Below are positions 36,600 to 48,294 of a stretch of DNA of 64,000 nt, piece by piece. The translations under genes were made by a program, and so were the position numbers. Location: positions 1-64,000 of the forward strand of contig PBLG01000046.1 of NCBI GenBank assembly GCA_002722315.1. The letters run 5' to 3'. Under the pieces are notes generated by a model that saw nothing but the letters and a program-made list of their open reading frames with translations, was not told the DNA's origin and ran no database searches. How positions within the stretch are numbered: the first letter of the stretch is position 1; each line of letters opens with the position of its first letter. Source of the DNA: Lysobacterales bacterium. Lineage in GTDB: Bacteria; Pseudomonadota; Gammaproteobacteria; Xanthomonadales; Wenzhouxiangellaceae.

Positions 36600-37058
36600 T
36601 TGCAGATTCGACTGGTTGCAATCGGCCGATCGATGCCGGACTGGATCGCCCGGGGCTGGCACGAATATGCGCGTCGAATGCCGCCGCAGCTCGGGCTGGA
36701 ACTCGTCGAGGTTGCACCACCTCGTGCGACCGGCGGAGACGAGCGGAAGCGCGAAGGCGAGGCGCTGATCGCCAGGTGCGCCGGCTCCGGCCCCCGGATC
36801 GCGCTGGACGAGCGCGGCACGGAGTGGTCCACTCGTGACCTGGCCGGCCGGCTCGACGACTGGATGATGACCGGGGAGACGGTTTCCCTGGTCGTCGGCG
36901 GCGCCACCGGACATTCGAAGGAACTGCTCTCGGGCTGCACGGCCAGGTGGTCGCTCAGCAAGCTGACCTTTCCCCACATGCTGGTGCGCGTCGTCGTGGC
37001 CGAGCAGGTGTATCGCGCCTGGACGCTTCTGTCCGGACACCCCTACCATCGTGAATGA
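36600..37058 (+). CDS. rlmH: 23S rRNA pseudouridine-1915 N3-methyltransferase
   Basis: RlmH is a SPOUT methyltransferase acting on helix 69 of 23S rRNA in 70S ribosomes. It has 152 residues (155 in Escherichia coli). The SAM-binding knot VSLVVGGATGHSKELL and the C-terminus SKLTFPHMLVRVVVAEQVYRAW with GHPYHRE are diagnostic. Start is TTG 36600 with AAGGAAG about 8 bases before it, and the fold begins at once (QIRLVAIG). Confidence 0.96.
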   Translation: MQIRLVAIGRSMPDWIARGWHEYARRMPPQLGLELVEVAPPRATGGDERKREGEALIARCAGSGPRIALDERGTEWSTRDLAGRLDDWMMTGETVSLVVGGATGHSKELLSGCTARWSLSKLTFPHMLVRVVVAEQVYRAWTLLSGHPYHRE

Positions 37059-37067
37059 ATTCGTCGA

Positions 37068-37688
37068 ATGAATCCGGTGAGCGAACCAGGCCGGGAAACC
37101 GGCGCCGACCTCGCCGGGAGCAGGCTGATTCTCGCGTCGGCTTCGCCCAGGCGTCGCGAGCTGCTGGCGGTGCTCGTCGAGGATTTCGAGGTGCGTCCTG
37201 CCGACATCGACGAGCGGCGGCGAGACGGCGAACAGCCGGAGGACCATGTACCGAGGCTGGCGGTGGACAAGGCCCGCGCGCTCGCGCGTGTCTCGCCGCA
37301 CGCCTGGGTGATAGGATCGGATACCGAGGTCGTTCTCGACGGCGCCTGTCTCGGGAAGCCCGGCGACGAGGCCCGGGCCTGCGAGATGCTTCGAAGTCTC
37401 TCCGGCCGAAGCCACCAGGTCTATTCGGCGGTTGCGCTGGTCGGCCCGGATTGTTCGATGAAAACCGCCCTCAGCGTATCCGAGGTTCGATTCGAGGCGA
37501 TCCCGGAGGATTGGATACGCCGATACGCCGCGTCCGGCGAGCCGCTGGACAAGGCCGGCGGGTATGCGATCCAGGGCCGGGCGGCGGCCTGGATCTCGAA
37601 TCTCGACGGAAGCTATAGCGGCGTGGTCGGTCTGCCGCTGTTCGAGACAGCACGCCTTCTCCGCGATGCCGGGCTGATGCCCGCTTGA
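37068..37688 (+). CDS. maf: Maf family nucleoside triphosphate pyrophosphatase
   Basis: Maf proteins hydrolyse dTTP/UTP or modified nucleotides and may affect septum formation. The 206-residue protein has the family start LILASASPRRRELL, VIGSDTEVVLDG, the SGRSHQVYSAVAL segment and GYAIQGRAAAWISNLDGSYSGVVGLPL. The position rlmH-maf-rng matches Escherichia coli yhdE, the dTTP/UTP-specific type. The catalytic acid is normally the Asp in SDTxV, present here. Confidence 0.93.
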   Translation: MNPVSEPGRETGADLAGSRLILASASPRRRELLAVLVEDFEVRPADIDERRRDGEQPEDHVPRLAVDKARALARVSPHAWVIGSDTEVVLDGACLGKPGDEARACEMLRSLSGRSHQVYSAVALVGPDCSMKTALSVSEVRFEAIPEDWIRRYAASGEPLDKAGGYAIQGRAAAWISNLDGSYSGVVGLPLFETARLLRDAGLMPA

Positions 37689-37792
37689 TCGGCGATCGAC
37701 GCGGCATTTCGCCAGGCTCGACGCTCGCGTGCCGTCTGCGCGAGTGCGTATATGATTGCCGGACACGCCAGGAGCTCTCGCCTTGAGCAGCA

Positions 37793-39286
37793 ATGAGTAA
37801 CGAAATACTTGTCAACGTCACGCCCTCGGAAAGCCGTGTCGCGCTGGTCGAGAACGGTTTGCTGCAGGAGCTGCACCTCGAGCGCATGGGTGACATCAGC
37901 TACGTCGGCAATATCTACATGGGGCGCGTGGAGCGAGTTCTGCCCGGGATGCAGGCGGCTTTCGTCGACATCGGGCTCAGCCGCACCGCTTTTCTTCACG
38001 CCGGCGAGATCGCGCGGTCGCGACCGGAACTGGAGTCGGACGCGCTCGATGAGCACGGTGAACCGCAGATTCCGCCCATCGGCGAAATGATCAGGGAAGG
38101 CCAGAGCCTTCCGGTGCAGGTGGTCAAGGACCCCATGGGTTCGAAAGGCGCGCGGCTGACCACCCAGCTCAGCCTGCCGTCCCGGTACCTGGTCTACCTG
38201 CCGGGCTCCAGCAGCATCGGCGTTTCGCTCCGGATAGAAAACGAAGTCGAACGCGCCCGGCTGCGCGATCTCGTAGGTGAAATTCTCGAAGAGCACGGCC
38301 AGGCGGGCAACGGCCTGATCCTCAGAACCAATGCCGAAGGAGTGGGCGCGACCGAACTGAAGCGGGATCTCGACTACCTGCGACGCCTCTGGTCGGGTGT
38401 GGCGAAGAAGCTCGAGAACGGCTGCGAGCCGGGCACCTGCATTTACGAGGACCTGTCGCTCCCGCTACGGGCGCTGCGCGACCTGATGCATGCCGGCATC
38501 GAGCGGGTCCGCTTCGACGCCGCCGAGACTTATGCGCATGCGCGAAGTTTCTCCGATACCTTCATCGGAGAATGGTCCGACCGCCTGGAGTCGTTTTCGG
38601 GCCCCGGCCCGCTGTTCGACCTTTACGGCGTCGAAGACGAAATATCGCGCGCGCTCAGGCGCAACGTCTCGCTCAAGTCGGGCGGTCACCTGACCATCGA
38701 CCAGACCGAGGCCATGACGACGATAGACGTCAATACCGGCGGTTACGTGGGCACCCGCAACTTCGCCGAGACTGTCTACAAGACGAACATGGAGGCGGCC
38801 CAGGCACTGGCACGCCAGCTCAGGTTGCGAAATCTCGGCGGCATCATCATCATCGATTTCATCGACATGGACGACGAAGAGCACAAGCGCCAGGTCATGC
38901 GCATGCTCAACCAGTCGCTGGCGCGCGATCCGGCGCGGACCACGGTATCCGAGATCTCGGCGCTGGGCCTGGTGGAGATGACGCGCAAGCGGACCACCGA
39001 GAGCCTCGAGCATCGCTTGTGCAACCCGTGCCCGCAGTGCAACGGCCGTGGCTGGCAAAAGTCTCCCGAAACCGTCTGCTCGGAGATATTCCGCGAAATC
39101 CTGCGCGCCGTTCGCCAGTTCGAGACCGGGCGCCTGATGGTGCTGGCCGCACCCCCGGTGGTCGACAAGATGCTGGATGAATACACCGGCCCGCTGGCCG
39201 AAGTCACCGAACAACTGGGCACGAACATTCGTTTTCAGTCCGAAGAACAGTACGCCCAGGAGCAGTTCGACGTGGTACTGCTTTGA
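37793..39286 (+). CDS. rng: Ribonuclease G
   Basis: RNase G is a single-strand-specific endoribonuclease that matures 16S rRNA 5' ends. It has 497 residues. An S1 domain is near the start (VGNIYMGRVERVLPGMQAAFVDIG), the catalytic domain carries DVNTGGYVGTRNFAETV and IDFIDMDDEEH (metal-binding aspartates), and the zinc link is LCNPCPQCNGRG. The length and lack of a long C-terminal tail separate it from RNase E. Its TGA overlaps the next start (TTGA). Confidence 0.96.
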   Translation: MSNEILVNVTPSESRVALVENGLLQELHLERMGDISYVGNIYMGRVERVLPGMQAAFVDIGLSRTAFLHAGEIARSRPELESDALDEHGEPQIPPIGEMIREGQSLPVQVVKDPMGSKGARLTTQLSLPSRYLVYLPGSSSIGVSLRIENEVERARLRDLVGEILEEHGQAGNGLILRTNAEGVGATELKRDLDYLRRLWSGVAKKLENGCEPGTCIYEDLSLPLRALRDLMHAGIERVRFDAAETYAHARSFSDTFIGEWSDRLESFSGPGPLFDLYGVEDEISRALRRNVSLKSGGHLTIDQTEAMTTIDVNTGGYVGTRNFAETVYKTNMEAAQALARQLRLRNLGGIIIIDFIDMDDEEHKRQVMRMLNQSLARDPARTTVSEISALGLVEMTRKRTTESLEHRLCNPCPQCNGRGWQKSPETVCSEIFREILRAVRQFETGRLMVLAAPPVVDKMLDEYTGPLAEVTEQLGTNIRFQSEEQYAQEQFDVVLL

Positions 39287-42200
39287 GCGAAAGGACCCGC
39301 AGCATCAGGGATTGGCGGATTCTGCGCGCCCTCAGGCGACTGCGCCGCGGGTGCTGGAAACTCGGAATCTGGTTCATCATCGGCTCGGCTGTACTGGTCA
39401 GCATCGGTCGGCTGGTCGCGCCGTATGCCGATTCCTTTCGTCCCGTCGTGGAGCGGTTCCTGGCCGAGACACTGGAGCGGCCGGTCAGCATCGAACGCAT
39501 AGAGGCCCGGTGGCCACGACTCTCGCCCCAGATCACGCTGATCGGCCTGGAGGTGGGGCGGCCGGGCGAGCAGCTGCTGGATCTGGATCGGGCAAGACTG
39601 GAGGTCAAGCTCTACAACCTGCTTCGTCCCGACCGCAACAGCTTCGAGCTTGTCGTGCTCGGCCTGAACGTTGTGCTGGCGCAGGACGACCAGGGGCGGT
39701 GGAGTTGGCGACTGGACCGCGGCGGTACGTTTGCCGAGGGCTGGGAGCAGGCGGTTTCGGCCGGAGATGTACTGCTCCGCGACGCCGGAATCCGGATAGC
39801 GCCGCGCGGCTTGCCGGAACTGCGACTGGCCGTGCCGGAAGCGCGCCTGAGCCGGGATGACGACAGGCTGCAGGTACGCCTCGACGCAGTTCCCGACGGT
39901 GGGGCGGGCGACATGCTGGAGGTCAGGCTTGTGCTCCACATGCCCGGATCGCGACTGGACTCGCTTTCCGGCTACGCGCGCGCAGCCAATATCGGCCTGT
40001 CGAGCATGGCGCTGGAGTCCACCGCCGACAGCGTGGTAGATCTGCGCGCCCAGATGCAGTGGTGGGTGAACTGGAATCGCGTTGACGGCGCCCGACTGCA
40101 CGGTGAAGTCGATCTGCATTCGCTGGCCGAAGACGGGATCGCCGGCAGGATGTCCAGCCACTTCAAGCTCGACGGAACATGGCGCCGGGAAGAATTGGCC
40201 CTCGAACTCAACGCCCGCGAGTTCGGCGAAGGCGAAGCGGTATTGATCGACGGCCTGGCATACGGAACCGGCGGTGGCATGCACGGCGTGGCTGCCGAAC
40301 GCATCGAGCTGGATTACCTTCATGCGCTGCTCCAGCCCTGGCTGGGATTCTCGCGCTACTGGCCCGACAGCGTGGCGGGGACGGTCACCGGTCTGCGCCT
40401 GGGCGCGACCGAGGCGGGTTCCCTTTACCTTGCCGAGGGGCATGTCGCGGCACTCGATGTGCGCGTGGCCGATCCCGAGTTCAGTGCGTCTGTGGAACAA
40501 GTCGATCTGGCGCTCGCCGGCGACCGGCTGGTGGTCCGGCCATCGGGGTCGGCGGTCATTGGGATGCCGGCACTTTACCCGCAACCTCCGACGTTCACCG
40601 ACGTTTCCGGCGCGCTGGTGCTCGGCGGCACGCGCGTCGATATCAAGCACATTTCGGTTGTGCATCCCGAGTTTCGTCTGATCGCCGACGGCGCGATCGA
40701 ACTTGGCGGCGAAACCCCCTTTCTCGACCTGGTCGTCGACGTGCCCCGATTGAGTTCGCAGAACCCGCGTCGCTGGTTGCCGCAGCGGGGCCTGGGGCCC
40801 AACACCAGAAAGTGGCTGAACGAGGCGCTGCTGGAGGTCGGTTCGGCCCAGGCGGTCACGACGCTGTTCGGCGAGCCGGTTGGCTGGAAGGAATACGTGC
40901 CCGTCGGTTCGGTCAACAGCAGGGCCGTTTTTTCCGGCCTGAGGCTGGCCTACGCGAAGGGCTGGCCGGTGGCGGAGAATATATCCGGCCAGGTCGAGTT
41001 TTCGGGGGAATCGATGACCGCGGTCGGTGAATCCGGGGAGGTCGCCGGCGTGACGCTCACGGCTCCCCGGGTGCGCATTGCCGAGGCACGCAACGCCGAG
41101 ATCGAACTTCAGCTGGAATCGGTGAACGCCGGCGCCGACGGGCTGGCGCGTTTGACCAGTGCGCTTCCGCTGGCCGGCGTCGACCGTGCGCTGGCGCGGT
41201 TGCAATGGCAAGGCGCGGCGTCGGCGGCGGCCAGTATCTGGTTTCCGGTCAAGCGAAAGAACGACTGGCGGCTGGCTGGCGTCATCGATTTCGCCGACGC
41301 CGGCGTCGAACTGCGCGAGCACGGCATCGAGCTGGCCCGAATTTCCGGAGAGCTGCCGTTTACCGGCGACGGGCTGGGCCCGGCGCGGTTGTCGGCAAGC
41401 ATGCTCGGCGAATCGGTCTCGGTGGGGCTGGAAAGCTGGTTCCGGCCGGATTTCAGGCTTTCGCTGCAGGGTGTGTTTCCGATTCGCGGGCTGATCCCGA
41501 CGAGCTGGAAGGCCGGCCTCTCCGCCGCCGTCGAGCAGCTGGAAGGGCGTGCCCCGTTCGATATCGACTTCCAGTCAGGCGAAACGGTCGACGATCGCAG
41601 GAACCCCGAGCTTCGTGTCACCAGCAGCCTGGAAGACGTCTCCTCCGGACTGCCGGCGCCACTGGCAAAATCGGCCGGCTCGATCTGGCCGTTCGATATG
41701 ACCCTGTCGCTGGGCGAGGTACAGCAGCCGGTCCGTTTCGCTATCGAGGAACGCCTCGCCGGTAAATGGCTGATGGTGGAGGACTACTGGCAGCTCGGGC
41801 TGGGTCTGGGCGGCGCCGCGGTCGATCTCCCCACGGCCGAAAACTTCATCGTCGAGGGCAGTCTGCCGGCGCTCGACGTCGACGGCTGGCTGCGCCTGCT
41901 TGCCGAGGCTGCCGCGAGCGGCCTGCGTTTGGCCCCGGAAGAGCAGGGCGCCGGGTTGTCGGGGTGGCTCGATCTGACAGTCGATGACCTTCGGGTGCAG
42001 CAGACCTCGCTGGGCAGCGTCGCACTGTCGCTGAATCGGGAGGATAATTACTGGCGGTTGAACGGGGACGGCGAGAAGGTCGCCGGATCGATTCGTTTTC
42101 CCGCCTCGGGCGTCGCCGACCGCTCGATCGTGGCCGACATGAGCCGGCTTGCCTGGCCGTCATCGCAGCGCCGCGACGAGCCGGCGCCCCCGGGCGAGCC

Positions 42201-43047
42201 GTCGGGCCTGGATCCGACCCGCCTGCCCGCGCTGGACATCGTGGTGCGCGACCTGCAGTGGGGCGCGCTCGACCTCGGCGAATTTCGACTCAGTTCCCAT
42301 CGCGAGGATCGTGGCCTCCAGATCGAGCAGGTTTCCAGTCGTCGCGACGGCCTGGAATTGACCGGGTCGGGCGAATGGTTGTGGGGGGGCGACGGGCCGT
42401 TCAGCCGGATGCGAATTCGCCTGGCTACGGCGGATCTGGGCCAGACCCTGAATCGGGCCGGCTTCGATCTTGCGCTGCAGCGTGGGCAGGCCGTGATCGA
42501 GCTGGATGGCCGATGGCCGGGTAGTCCGCTGGATCTCACGCTGTCGCGAATCGACGGCGGCCTGGACCTGGTGATCACCGATGGCGTGATCCCCGAAGCC
42601 AGCCCCGGCGCCGGGCGCCTGCTCGGACTGGTCAGCCTGAATTCCATCCCGCGGCGCCTCCGGCTGGATTTTTCGGACGTGTTCGGCGAGGGACTCTCGT
42701 TCGACAGGGTGGCCGGCCATTTCGATCTCGCCGGCGGCATCGCGACGACCGAGGACATGCGCATCGACGCACCGGCCGCAGAAGTGCGCATGCGGGGGCG
42801 AACCGACCTGGAAAACCGCACCTACGACCAGACGTTGATCGTTCGCCCTGGGGTCGGATCGGCGCTTCCGGTGATCGGCGCACTGGCCGGCGGGCCGGTC
42901 GGCGCGGCCGCCGGGGCGGCGCTGCAGCAGATCTTTTCGAAGCCGCTCAGCGGTATTTCCGAAGTCCGCTATTCGGTGACGGGGGACTGGGCCGAACCGG
43001 TCATAGAGCCCGTCGCGGTAGAGCCCGCCGAGCGCGAAGACCGCTGA
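39283..43047 (+). CDS. yhdP: YhdP-type AsmA-like envelope protein
   Basis: YhdP is an inner-membrane-anchored, periplasm-spanning bridge thought to move phospholipid to the outer membrane. This 1254-residue protein (1266 in Escherichia coli) has one N-terminal helix (about residues 23-45) and a long beta-rich periplasmic region with many short amphipathic strands. The end GLGS-like [22 protein letters not shown] and [11 protein letters not shown] is the family C-terminus. Start is TTG overlapping the rng stop. The location after rng and before tldD is conserved in gammaproteobacteria. Confidence 0.92.
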   Translation: MSERTRSIRDWRILRALRRLRRGCWKLGIWFIIGSAVLVSIGRLVAPYADSFRPVVERFLAETLERPVSIERIEARWPRLSPQITLIGLEVGRPGEQLLDLDRARLEVKLYNLLRPDRNSFELVVLGLNVVLAQDDQGRWSWRLDRGGTFAEGWEQAVSAGDVLLRDAGIRIAPRGLPELRLAVPEARLSRDDDRLQVRLDAVPDGGAGDMLEVRLVLHMPGSRLDSLSGYARAANIGLSSMALESTADSVVDLRAQMQWWVNWNRVDGARLHGEVDLHSLAEDGIAGRMSSHFKLDGTWRREELALELNAREFGEGEAVLIDGLAYGTGGGMHGVAAERIELDYLHALLQPWLGFSRYWPDSVAGTVTGLRLGATEAGSLYLAEGHVAALDVRVADPEFSASVEQVDLALAGDRLVVRPSGSAVIGMPALYPQPPTFTDVSGALVLGGTRVDIKHISVVHPEFRLIADGAIELGGETPFLDLVVDVPRLSSQNPRRWLPQRGLGPNTRKWLNEALLEVGSAQAVTTLFGEPVGWKEYVPVGSVNSRAVFSGLRLAYAKGWPVAENISGQVEFSGESMTAVGESGEVAGVTLTAPRVRIAEARNAEIELQLESVNAGADGLARLTSALPLAGVDRALARLQWQGAASAAASIWFPVKRKNDWRLAGVIDFADAGVELREHGIELARISGELPFTGDGLGPARLSASMLGESVSVGLESWFRPDFRLSLQGVFPIRGLIPTSWKAGLSAAVEQLEGRAPFDIDFQSGETVDDRRNPELRVTSSLEDVSSGLPAPLAKSAGSIWPFDMTLSLGEVQQPVRFAIEERLAGKWLMVEDYWQLGLGLGGAAVDLPTAENFIVEGSLPALDVDGWLRLLAEAAASGLRLAPEEQGAGLSGWLDLTVDDLRVQQTSLGSVALSLNREDNYWRLNGDGEKVAGSIRFPASGVADRSIVADMSRLAWPSSQRRDEPAPPGEPSGLDPTRLPALDIVVRDLQWGALDLGEFRLSSHREDRGLQIEQVSSRRDGLELTGSGEWLWGGDGPFSRMRIRLATADLGQTLNRAGFDLALQRGQAVIELDGRWPGSPLDLTLSRIDGGLDLVITDGVIPEASPGAGRLLGLVSLNSIPRRLRLDFSDVFGEGLSFDRVAGHFDLAGGIATTEDMRIDAPAAEVRMRGRTDLENRTYDQTLIVRPGVGSALPVIGALAGGPVGAAAGAALQQIFSKPLSGISEVRYSVTGDWAEPVIEPVAVEPAEREDR

Positions 43048-43109
43048 GGGCGGTTGAATACGGGCCGATCGGCCCGAATATCCGAACCACGAACAAGGAC
43101 TCCAGAATA

Positions 43110-44540
43110 ATGCTTGAATTGGCAACCCAGTCGCTGTTGACGCCCGCCGGGATCGACAGCGGGGATCTCGAACGCGCGCTCGGCCGATTGGTCGAGGGGC
43201 AGATCGACCTCGGCGATCTTTACTTTCAGCACCGCCAGAACGAGGGATGGTCGCTGGAAGACGGCATCGTCAAATCCGGCAGTTTCTCCATCGACCAGGG
43301 CGTAGGCGTGCGTGCGATCTCGGGCACCGGCACCGGTTTTGCCTATGCCGATGCGATCAACATGCCGGCGCTGATGCAGGCCGCCGGCAACGCTCGCGCG
43401 ATCGCCCGCTCCGGGCGCTCGGGCACGACTGCAGTGACCCGGGCGGTACATGCGCCGGCGCTTTACGCGGCCGACAACCCGGTCGAGGCGGCCGACTCCG
43501 CGAGCAAGGTCGATCTGCTGAGAACGATCGACGCCTACACCCGGTCGCTGGACCCGAGGATCACGCAGGTCAGCGTTTCGCTATCGTGTCAGCACGAGTC
43601 GATCCTGGTGGCCGCCAGTGACGGCACGCTGGCCGGCGACGTCAGGCCGCTCATCCGCCTCGACGTCCGGGTCATAGCAGAGCAGGGCGACAGGCGAGAA
43701 TCTGGCAATGCCGGCGGCGGCGGGCGCTATGCGCTGGCCGGCCTGATGGCGCCGGAATCATGGCAGAAATTCGCCGACGAGGCCGTGCGCCAGGCGCTGG
43801 TGAACCTCGAGGCGGTCGATGCGCCGGCCGGCTTCATGAAGGTCGTGCTCGGGCCGGGATGGCCCGGGGTGTTGCTGCACGAAGCGATCGGCCATGGCCT
43901 CGAAGGCGACTTTCACCGCAAGGGCATCTCGGCGTTCAGCGGGCGCATGGGCGAGAGAATTGCGACGGAGCACTGCACCGTGGTCGACGACGGCACGCTG
44001 GCCGAGCGCAGGGGTTCGCTGTCCATCGACGACGAAGGCACGCCGGGTGCGCGCAACGTGCTGATCGAGAACGGCAGACTGACCGGCCTGATGCAGGACA
44101 AGCTCAACGCGCGCGCCATGGGCGTGGCGCCGACCGGCAACGGGCGCCGCGAATCCTTCGCCCACCTGCCGCTGCCGCGCATGACCAACACCTACATGCT
44201 GCCCGGCGAGCACGCGCCGGAAGATATCATCGCCTCGGTCGACGACGGCATCTACGCGGTCAACTTCAACGGCGGCCAGGTCGACATTACCTCCGGCAAG
44301 TTCGTGTTCGTCGCCTCCGAGGCCTACCGGATCAAGAACGGCAAGCTGGGTGCGCCGATAAAGGGCGCGACGCTGATCGGCAACGGTCCCGATGTGTTGA
44401 CGCGCGTGGCGATGGTCGGCAACGACCTGGAGCTGGATTCAGGCGTCGGCGTGTGCGGCAAGGAAGGGCAGGGGGTTCCGGTCGGGGTCGGCCAGCCGAC
44501 GCTGCGAATCGACGGGCTGACCGTCGGGGGCACGCAATGA
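43110..44540 (+). CDS. tldD: Metalloprotease subunit TldD
   Basis: TldD with TldE forms a zinc protease that degrades unfolded peptides and matures microcin B17 and CcdA. The 476-residue protein has the metal motif [11 protein letters not shown] (His257, Glu258, His262) and the closing [20 protein letters not shown], with the zinc-ligand cysteine. Length (481 in Escherichia coli) agrees. The ATGA overlap with the next gene couples it to its partner. Confidence 0.96.
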   Translation: MLELATQSLLTPAGIDSGDLERALGRLVEGQIDLGDLYFQHRQNEGWSLEDGIVKSGSFSIDQGVGVRAISGTGTGFAYADAINMPALMQAAGNARAIARSGRSGTTAVTRAVHAPALYAADNPVEAADSASKVDLLRTIDAYTRSLDPRITQVSVSLSCQHESILVAASDGTLAGDVRPLIRLDVRVIAEQGDRRESGNAGGGGRYALAGLMAPESWQKFADEAVRQALVNLEAVDAPAGFMKVVLGPGWPGVLLHEAIGHGLEGDFHRKGISAFSGRMGERIATEHCTVVDDGTLAERRGSLSIDDEGTPGARNVLIENGRLTGLMQDKLNARAMGVAPTGNGRRESFAHLPLPRMTNTYMLPGEHAPEDIIASVDDGIYAVNFNGGQVDITSGKFVFVASEAYRIKNGKLGAPIKGATLIGNGPDVLTRVAMVGNDLELDSGVGVCGKEGQGVPVGVGQPTLRIDGLTVGGTQ

Positions 44541-45937
44541 GCCAGGTCATCAACCGCGACATCGAGACCGGATCGCCGCTGCTGAGAGACTCGGAAAGCG
44601 AGCGCGCAATGCTGGAAGACGCGGCCGCCAGGGTGCTGGCGCGCGCACGTGCCGGCGGGGCGGATGCGGCCGAGGTCAGCGTGTCGTCCAGCCATGGACG
44701 CAATGTCACCGTCCGGCTGGGCGAAATCGATGTGCTCGAAGACGCGCGCGATCGCGGCGTTTCGGTCACCGTCTACATCAATCGTGCCAGCGGCAGTGCT
44801 TCAACCGGGGACCTGGGGGCCGAATCGCTGGAGCGGGCGGTCGATCAGGCCCTGGCGATCGCCCGGCATACCCAGCCCGATCCCGCCGGCGGGCTTGCGC
44901 CGGCCGAGCTGATGGCCTCCAGGATAGAAGACTTCGACCAATGGCATCCGCGCGAGCTCGATATGGCAACCCTGATCGAGCGGGCCAAGCTGATCGAGCA
45001 GGCCGGCATGGATGCCGACGCCCGGATCGAGAATTCCGAGGGCGCTTCAGTGTCGGCCGACGCGGCAATCGGGGTCTATGCCAACAGCCACGGCTTCGTC
45101 GGCAGCGGTCGCAGCACCCGGTTCGACCAGTCCTGCGTGCTGGTGGCGCGCGACAAATCGGGCATGCAGCGGGACTGGGACTGGGATGATCAGGGACGGT
45201 TCGAGGCGCTTGCAGACCCCGCCACCACCGGCCGCAAGGCAGCCGAGCGGGCCGTGCGGCGCCTTGGTGCCAGGTCCGCGCCGTCGGGTCGCACCCCGGT
45301 GCTGTTCGACAACAATGTGGCGCTGGGCCTGGTGCGACACCTTGTCGGCGCGGTCTCGGGCGGCAATCTCTACCGGCGGTCAAGTTTCCTGCTCGATGCG
45401 GTGGGCAAGCGACTGTTCCCGGAATGGGTGCGAATCGACGAGGACCCCCATCTGCCCGGGGGCGCTCGCTCCAGTTCCTTCGACAGCGAAGGGGTTGCCA
45501 CGCGCCAGCAGCCGTTGATCGAGGCCGGGGTGCTGCAGCGCTACGTGCTCGGCAGCTACTCGGCCCGCAAGCTCGGCCTGCAGACGACGGCCAACGCCGG
45601 CGGGGTGCGCAACCTGCTGTTTTCGCCGGGCACCAGGAGCTTCGATGAACTGGTCGCCGAGATGGGGCGCGGTCTTGTCGTGACCGAGGTCATGGGCCAG
45701 GGTGTGAACCTGGTGACCGGCGACTATTCGCGGGGCGCCTCCGGCTTCTGGGTCGAAGAAGGTCGAATCGCCTACCCGGTGGAGGAAATCACGATCGCCG
45801 GCAACCTTCGGGACATGTTCGCCGGGCTTGTCGAGGCCGGCAGCGATCTCGAAACGCGCCGAAACATCCAGGTGCCCTCGCTGCTGCTGGACGGGATGAC
45901 CGTCGCCGGCCAGCAGGCCGAGGGAGATCCTGAATAG
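44537..45937 (+). CDS. pmbA: TldE/PmbA protein, partner of TldD
   Basis: This 466-residue protein is the non-catalytic half of the TldD/E heterodimer. It has the family blocks [26 protein letters not shown]-like [52 protein letters not shown] and [12 protein letters not shown]-like [30 protein letters not shown]. No HExxxH motif is present, as expected. In Escherichia coli tldD and pmbA are far apart; here they overlap by four bases. Confidence 0.95.
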   Translation: MSQVINRDIETGSPLLRDSESERAMLEDAAARVLARARAGGADAAEVSVSSSHGRNVTVRLGEIDVLEDARDRGVSVTVYINRASGSASTGDLGAESLERAVDQALAIARHTQPDPAGGLAPAELMASRIEDFDQWHPRELDMATLIERAKLIEQAGMDADARIENSEGASVSADAAIGVYANSHGFVGSGRSTRFDQSCVLVARDKSGMQRDWDWDDQGRFEALADPATTGRKAAERAVRRLGARSAPSGRTPVLFDNNVALGLVRHLVGAVSGGNLYRRSSFLLDAVGKRLFPEWVRIDEDPHLPGGARSSSFDSEGVATRQQPLIEAGVLQRYVLGSYSARKLGLQTTANAGGVRNLLFSPGTRSFDELVAEMGRGLVVTEVMGQGVNLVTGDYSRGASGFWVEEGRIAYPVEEITIAGNLRDMFAGLVEAGSDLETRRNIQVPSLLLDGMTVAGQQAEGDPE

Positions 45938-46048
45938 CGCTTCGCGCCGTCGCCGGGGTTTTCAGAGGTTTTTTGCACACCCTCCCGCAAATCGTTGTCG
46001 AGAGCTTGCCGCGAGGACGCGCGCGGCAGGCTTAGGCAGGGGCTGCAT

Positions 46049-46076
46049 GGCCGTTCTCAGGTTCTGAGAAACGGCC
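46049..46076. repeat. Inverted repeat downstream of pmbA
   Basis: GGCCGTTCTCAG, a GTT loop and CTGAG-A-AACGGCC form a 12-pair stem with one bulged base, about 110 bases after the pmbA stop. There is no T-run, so it is a hairpin of uncertain role (weak terminator or RNA-stability element). Confidence 0.45.
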
Positions 46077-46117
46077 CTGTTCAAATGGCGCCATCGTCAA
46101 TCGATGGAGCTTTCAGG

Positions 46118-46303
46118 ATGCAAATGCCGCTTTTCAGCGATTTATTCGGCCCGCCCGCGGTTCAGGCGAGATTCCGTCGCGACGCCGTGCGCGGCCGGGG
46201 CATTTACGAGCTTGCCCGCGAACTGGCCGGGCTGGCCGGCCTGCTGGGCTGGCTGGCTGTGCTGTTCTACCTTATCGCGGTTTTCTCGACCGGTCTGAAT
46301 TGA
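46118..46303 (+). CDS. Small single-pass membrane protein, unknown function
   Basis: This 61-residue frame has GGAG (46106-46109) 8 bases before ATG 46118. The N-terminal half is basic (ARFRRDAVRGRG) and residues 37-58 are a transmembrane helix (LAGLAGLLGWLAVLFYLIAVF), so the N-terminus is predicted to face the cytoplasm. No family was recognised. A perfect inverted repeat CCATCG-TCAAT-CGATGG (46091-46107) overlaps the ribosome site and could hide it. The gene lies alone between pmbA and a convergent lipoprotein. Small size makes this call moderate. Confidence 0.6.
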   Translation: MQMPLFSDLFGPPAVQARFRRDAVRGRGIYELARELAGLAGLLGWLAVLFYLIAVFSTGLN

Positions 46304-46345
46304 GCGTCCCGGCATGCGGGCGCCGCCTTTGCCCGGCGGAGGCGA

Positions 46346-46825
46346 CTAACGCCGCTCGGCGATCAGCTTCGAGGCCCGGTCTATCAACTCCTGGCCGGTC
46401 TTGCCGTCGACGGTTTCGAGAAACCGCTTCTCGCTTCCCAGAACGTTCGAATCGAACGCCTTGATATAGCGAAGAGACTGCTCGAGGCGCTTGTACTGGT
46501 CGGCCGAGACGTCCTGAGAAATCCAGCGGAGGCTTTCGGCGTAGGCGTCCTTGCTGCTGGCGTCGATGATGGTTTCCAGGCCGAGGCCGTCCTGCTCCAG
46601 TTCCCCTTCGAGTTTCGGCACGACCAGGAAGTCATTCGTGGCCTCGGGCTGCGGTTCGACAACGGCCGTCCTGCGCGGCGCTTCTCGCTGGATCATCTGC
46701 GGCGAATCGCTGGCCGCGGTTTCCTGTTCGGCCGGTTCGTCGTTGCCGCAGCCGGCCAGCAGCGCGACGGAAAATGCAAGCGCGAGGGCGCCATGGAAAC
46801 GGTGTGCAGAGGTGGTGCAGGTCAT
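46346..46825 (-). CDS. Small lipoprotein, unknown function
   Basis: This 159-residue protein has a signal peptide ending in lipobox LLAGC (Cys26), then a low-complexity Glu/Pro/Ala linker and a helical C-terminal domain (about 80-159) with ISQDVSADQYKRLEQSLRYIK and DGKTGQELIDRASKLIAERR. The last part resembles the DUF6694-type lipoprotein domain from memory, but I cannot confirm it. GGGAG lies 8 bases before ATG 46825. It faces the small membrane-protein gene and follows rimO on the same strand after about 100 bases. Confidence 0.75.
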   Translation of the reverse strand: MTCTTSAHRFHGALALAFSVALLAGCGNDEPAEQETAASDSPQMIQREAPRRTAVVEPQPEATNDFLVVPKLEGELEQDGLGLETIIDASSKDAYAESLRWISQDVSADQYKRLEQSLRYIKAFDSNVLGSEKRFLETVDGKTGQELIDRASKLIAERR

Positions 46826-46929
46826 CTTGAAACTCCCGTTGAATCTGGATTGAACTCGTTTTTTTCGAATTTGGATCTGAATTCTGAATGATCGCTCGTG
46901 GCAATGAGATTGCAGTCGTGCCGATTAGT

Positions 46930-48294
46930 TCAGACCTCGGCGGGCTCGCCGAACAGGTCGTAGCTGTCGCAGCCTGTTATCCGGACGTCGATGAAATCGC
47001 CGGGCTCGATGCCCGCCGAGCCCTGGACCAGCACGTTGCCGTCGATCTCCGGCGCGTCGCCGTAGCTGCGGCCGACGACGGTATCGCCCTCCACGGAATC
47101 GACGATGATCGGTTCCACGTTCCCCACGCGGCGAGTCAGGCGTGCTTCGCTGATGCCCTGCTGGTGCTGCATGAAGCGATGCCAGCGGTCTTCCTTGACC
47201 GCCTCGGGCACCGCGTCGGGCAGTTCATTGGCGGCCGCGCCGGCGACCGGCGAATACTTGAAACAACCGACCCGCTCCAGCTGCGCTTCGCTGAGCCAGT
47301 CGAGCAGCATCCTGAAGTCGTCTTCGGTTTCGCCCGGATAGCCCACGATGAAGGTCGAGCGGATTACCAGGTGGGGACAGATTTCGCGCCAGCGACCGAT
47401 CCGCTCCAGGGTGTTCTCGGACGAGGCCGGGCGTCGCATCGACTTGAGCACGCGCGGGCTGGCGTGCTGGAACGGGATGTCCAGGTAGGGCAGTATCCCG
47501 CCTTCGGCCATCAGTGGAATCACCCGGTCGACGTGGGGATAGGGATAGACATAATGCAGCCGGACCCACGCGTCCAGTCGGCCCAGCTCGCGGGCCAGGT
47601 CGAACATCCTGGTCTCGATTTCCCGGCCCTTCCAGTAATCGGTCTGGTAGCGGGTGTCCACGCCATAGGCGCTGGTGTCCTGGCTGATCACCAGCAACTC
47701 GCGCACGCCTCGATCGACCAGCTGTTCGGCCTCTTTCAGCACCATGCCGATCGGGCGGCTGACCAGGTCGCCGCGCATGGCCGGGATGATGCAGAAACGG
47801 CAGCGGTGGTTGCAGCCCTCGGAAATCTTCAGGTAGGCGTAGTGCCCGGGTGTCAGCTTCAGCCCGCCCGGCGGGACCAGGTCGACGTAGGGGTCGTGCG
47901 GGCGCGGCAGATTCGCGTTGACCGCCGCGAGCACCGCCTCGGCCTGATGCGGACCGCTCACACCCAGCACGCGCGGATGGATGGACTGTATGTCTTCGGG
48001 CTTCGCGCCCATGCAGCCGGTGACCAGTACGCGCCCGTTGGCGGCCAGCGCATCGCCGATGGCTTCGAGCGATTCGGCCTTGGCGGAATCGATGAAGCCG
48101 CAGGTATTGACCACGACGAGATCTGCCAGGGCATGGTCGTCGACCAGGCGATAACCCTGTTGGCGCAGGCCGGTGACGATCTGCTCCGAGTCCACGAGAG
48201 CCTTGGGGCAGCCGAGGCTGACCAGGCCCACTGCGGGCGCTTCGAATTCGGGAGTGGTTTTCATTGACGCGTATTGTACCGGGGCGCTGGTCAT
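46930..48294 (-). CDS. rimO: Ribosomal protein S12 methylthiotransferase
   Basis: RimO is a radical-SAM enzyme that methylthiolates Asp89 of ribosomal protein S12. The protein has the N-terminal UPF0004 domain ([40 protein letters not shown], three cluster cysteines), the radical-SAM triad [16 protein letters not shown] and a C-terminal TRAM domain. TSAYGVDT and MRGDLVSRP are RimO-specific compared with MiaB. ATG 48294 is used because it forms an ATGA overlap with the upstream gene (454 residues). The internal ATG 48264 (444 residues) fits the family N-terminus equally well. Confidence 0.95.
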   Translation of the reverse strand: MTSAPVQYASMKTTPEFEAPAVGLVSLGCPKALVDSEQIVTGLRQQGYRLVDDHALADLVVVNTCGFIDSAKAESLEAIGDALAANGRVLVTGCMGAKPEDIQSIHPRVLGVSGPHQAEAVLAAVNANLPRPHDPYVDLVPPGGLKLTPGHYAYLKISEGCNHRCRFCIIPAMRGDLVSRPIGMVLKEAEQLVDRGVRELLVISQDTSAYGVDTRYQTDYWKGREIETRMFDLARELGRLDAWVRLHYVYPYPHVDRVIPLMAEGGILPYLDIPFQHASPRVLKSMRRPASSENTLERIGRWREICPHLVIRSTFIVGYPGETEDDFRMLLDWLSEAQLERVGCFKYSPVAGAAANELPDAVPEAVKEDRWHRFMQHQQGISEARLTRRVGNVEPIIVDSVEGDTVVGRSYGDAPEIDGNVLVQGSAGIEPGDFIDVRITGCDSYDLFGEPAEV

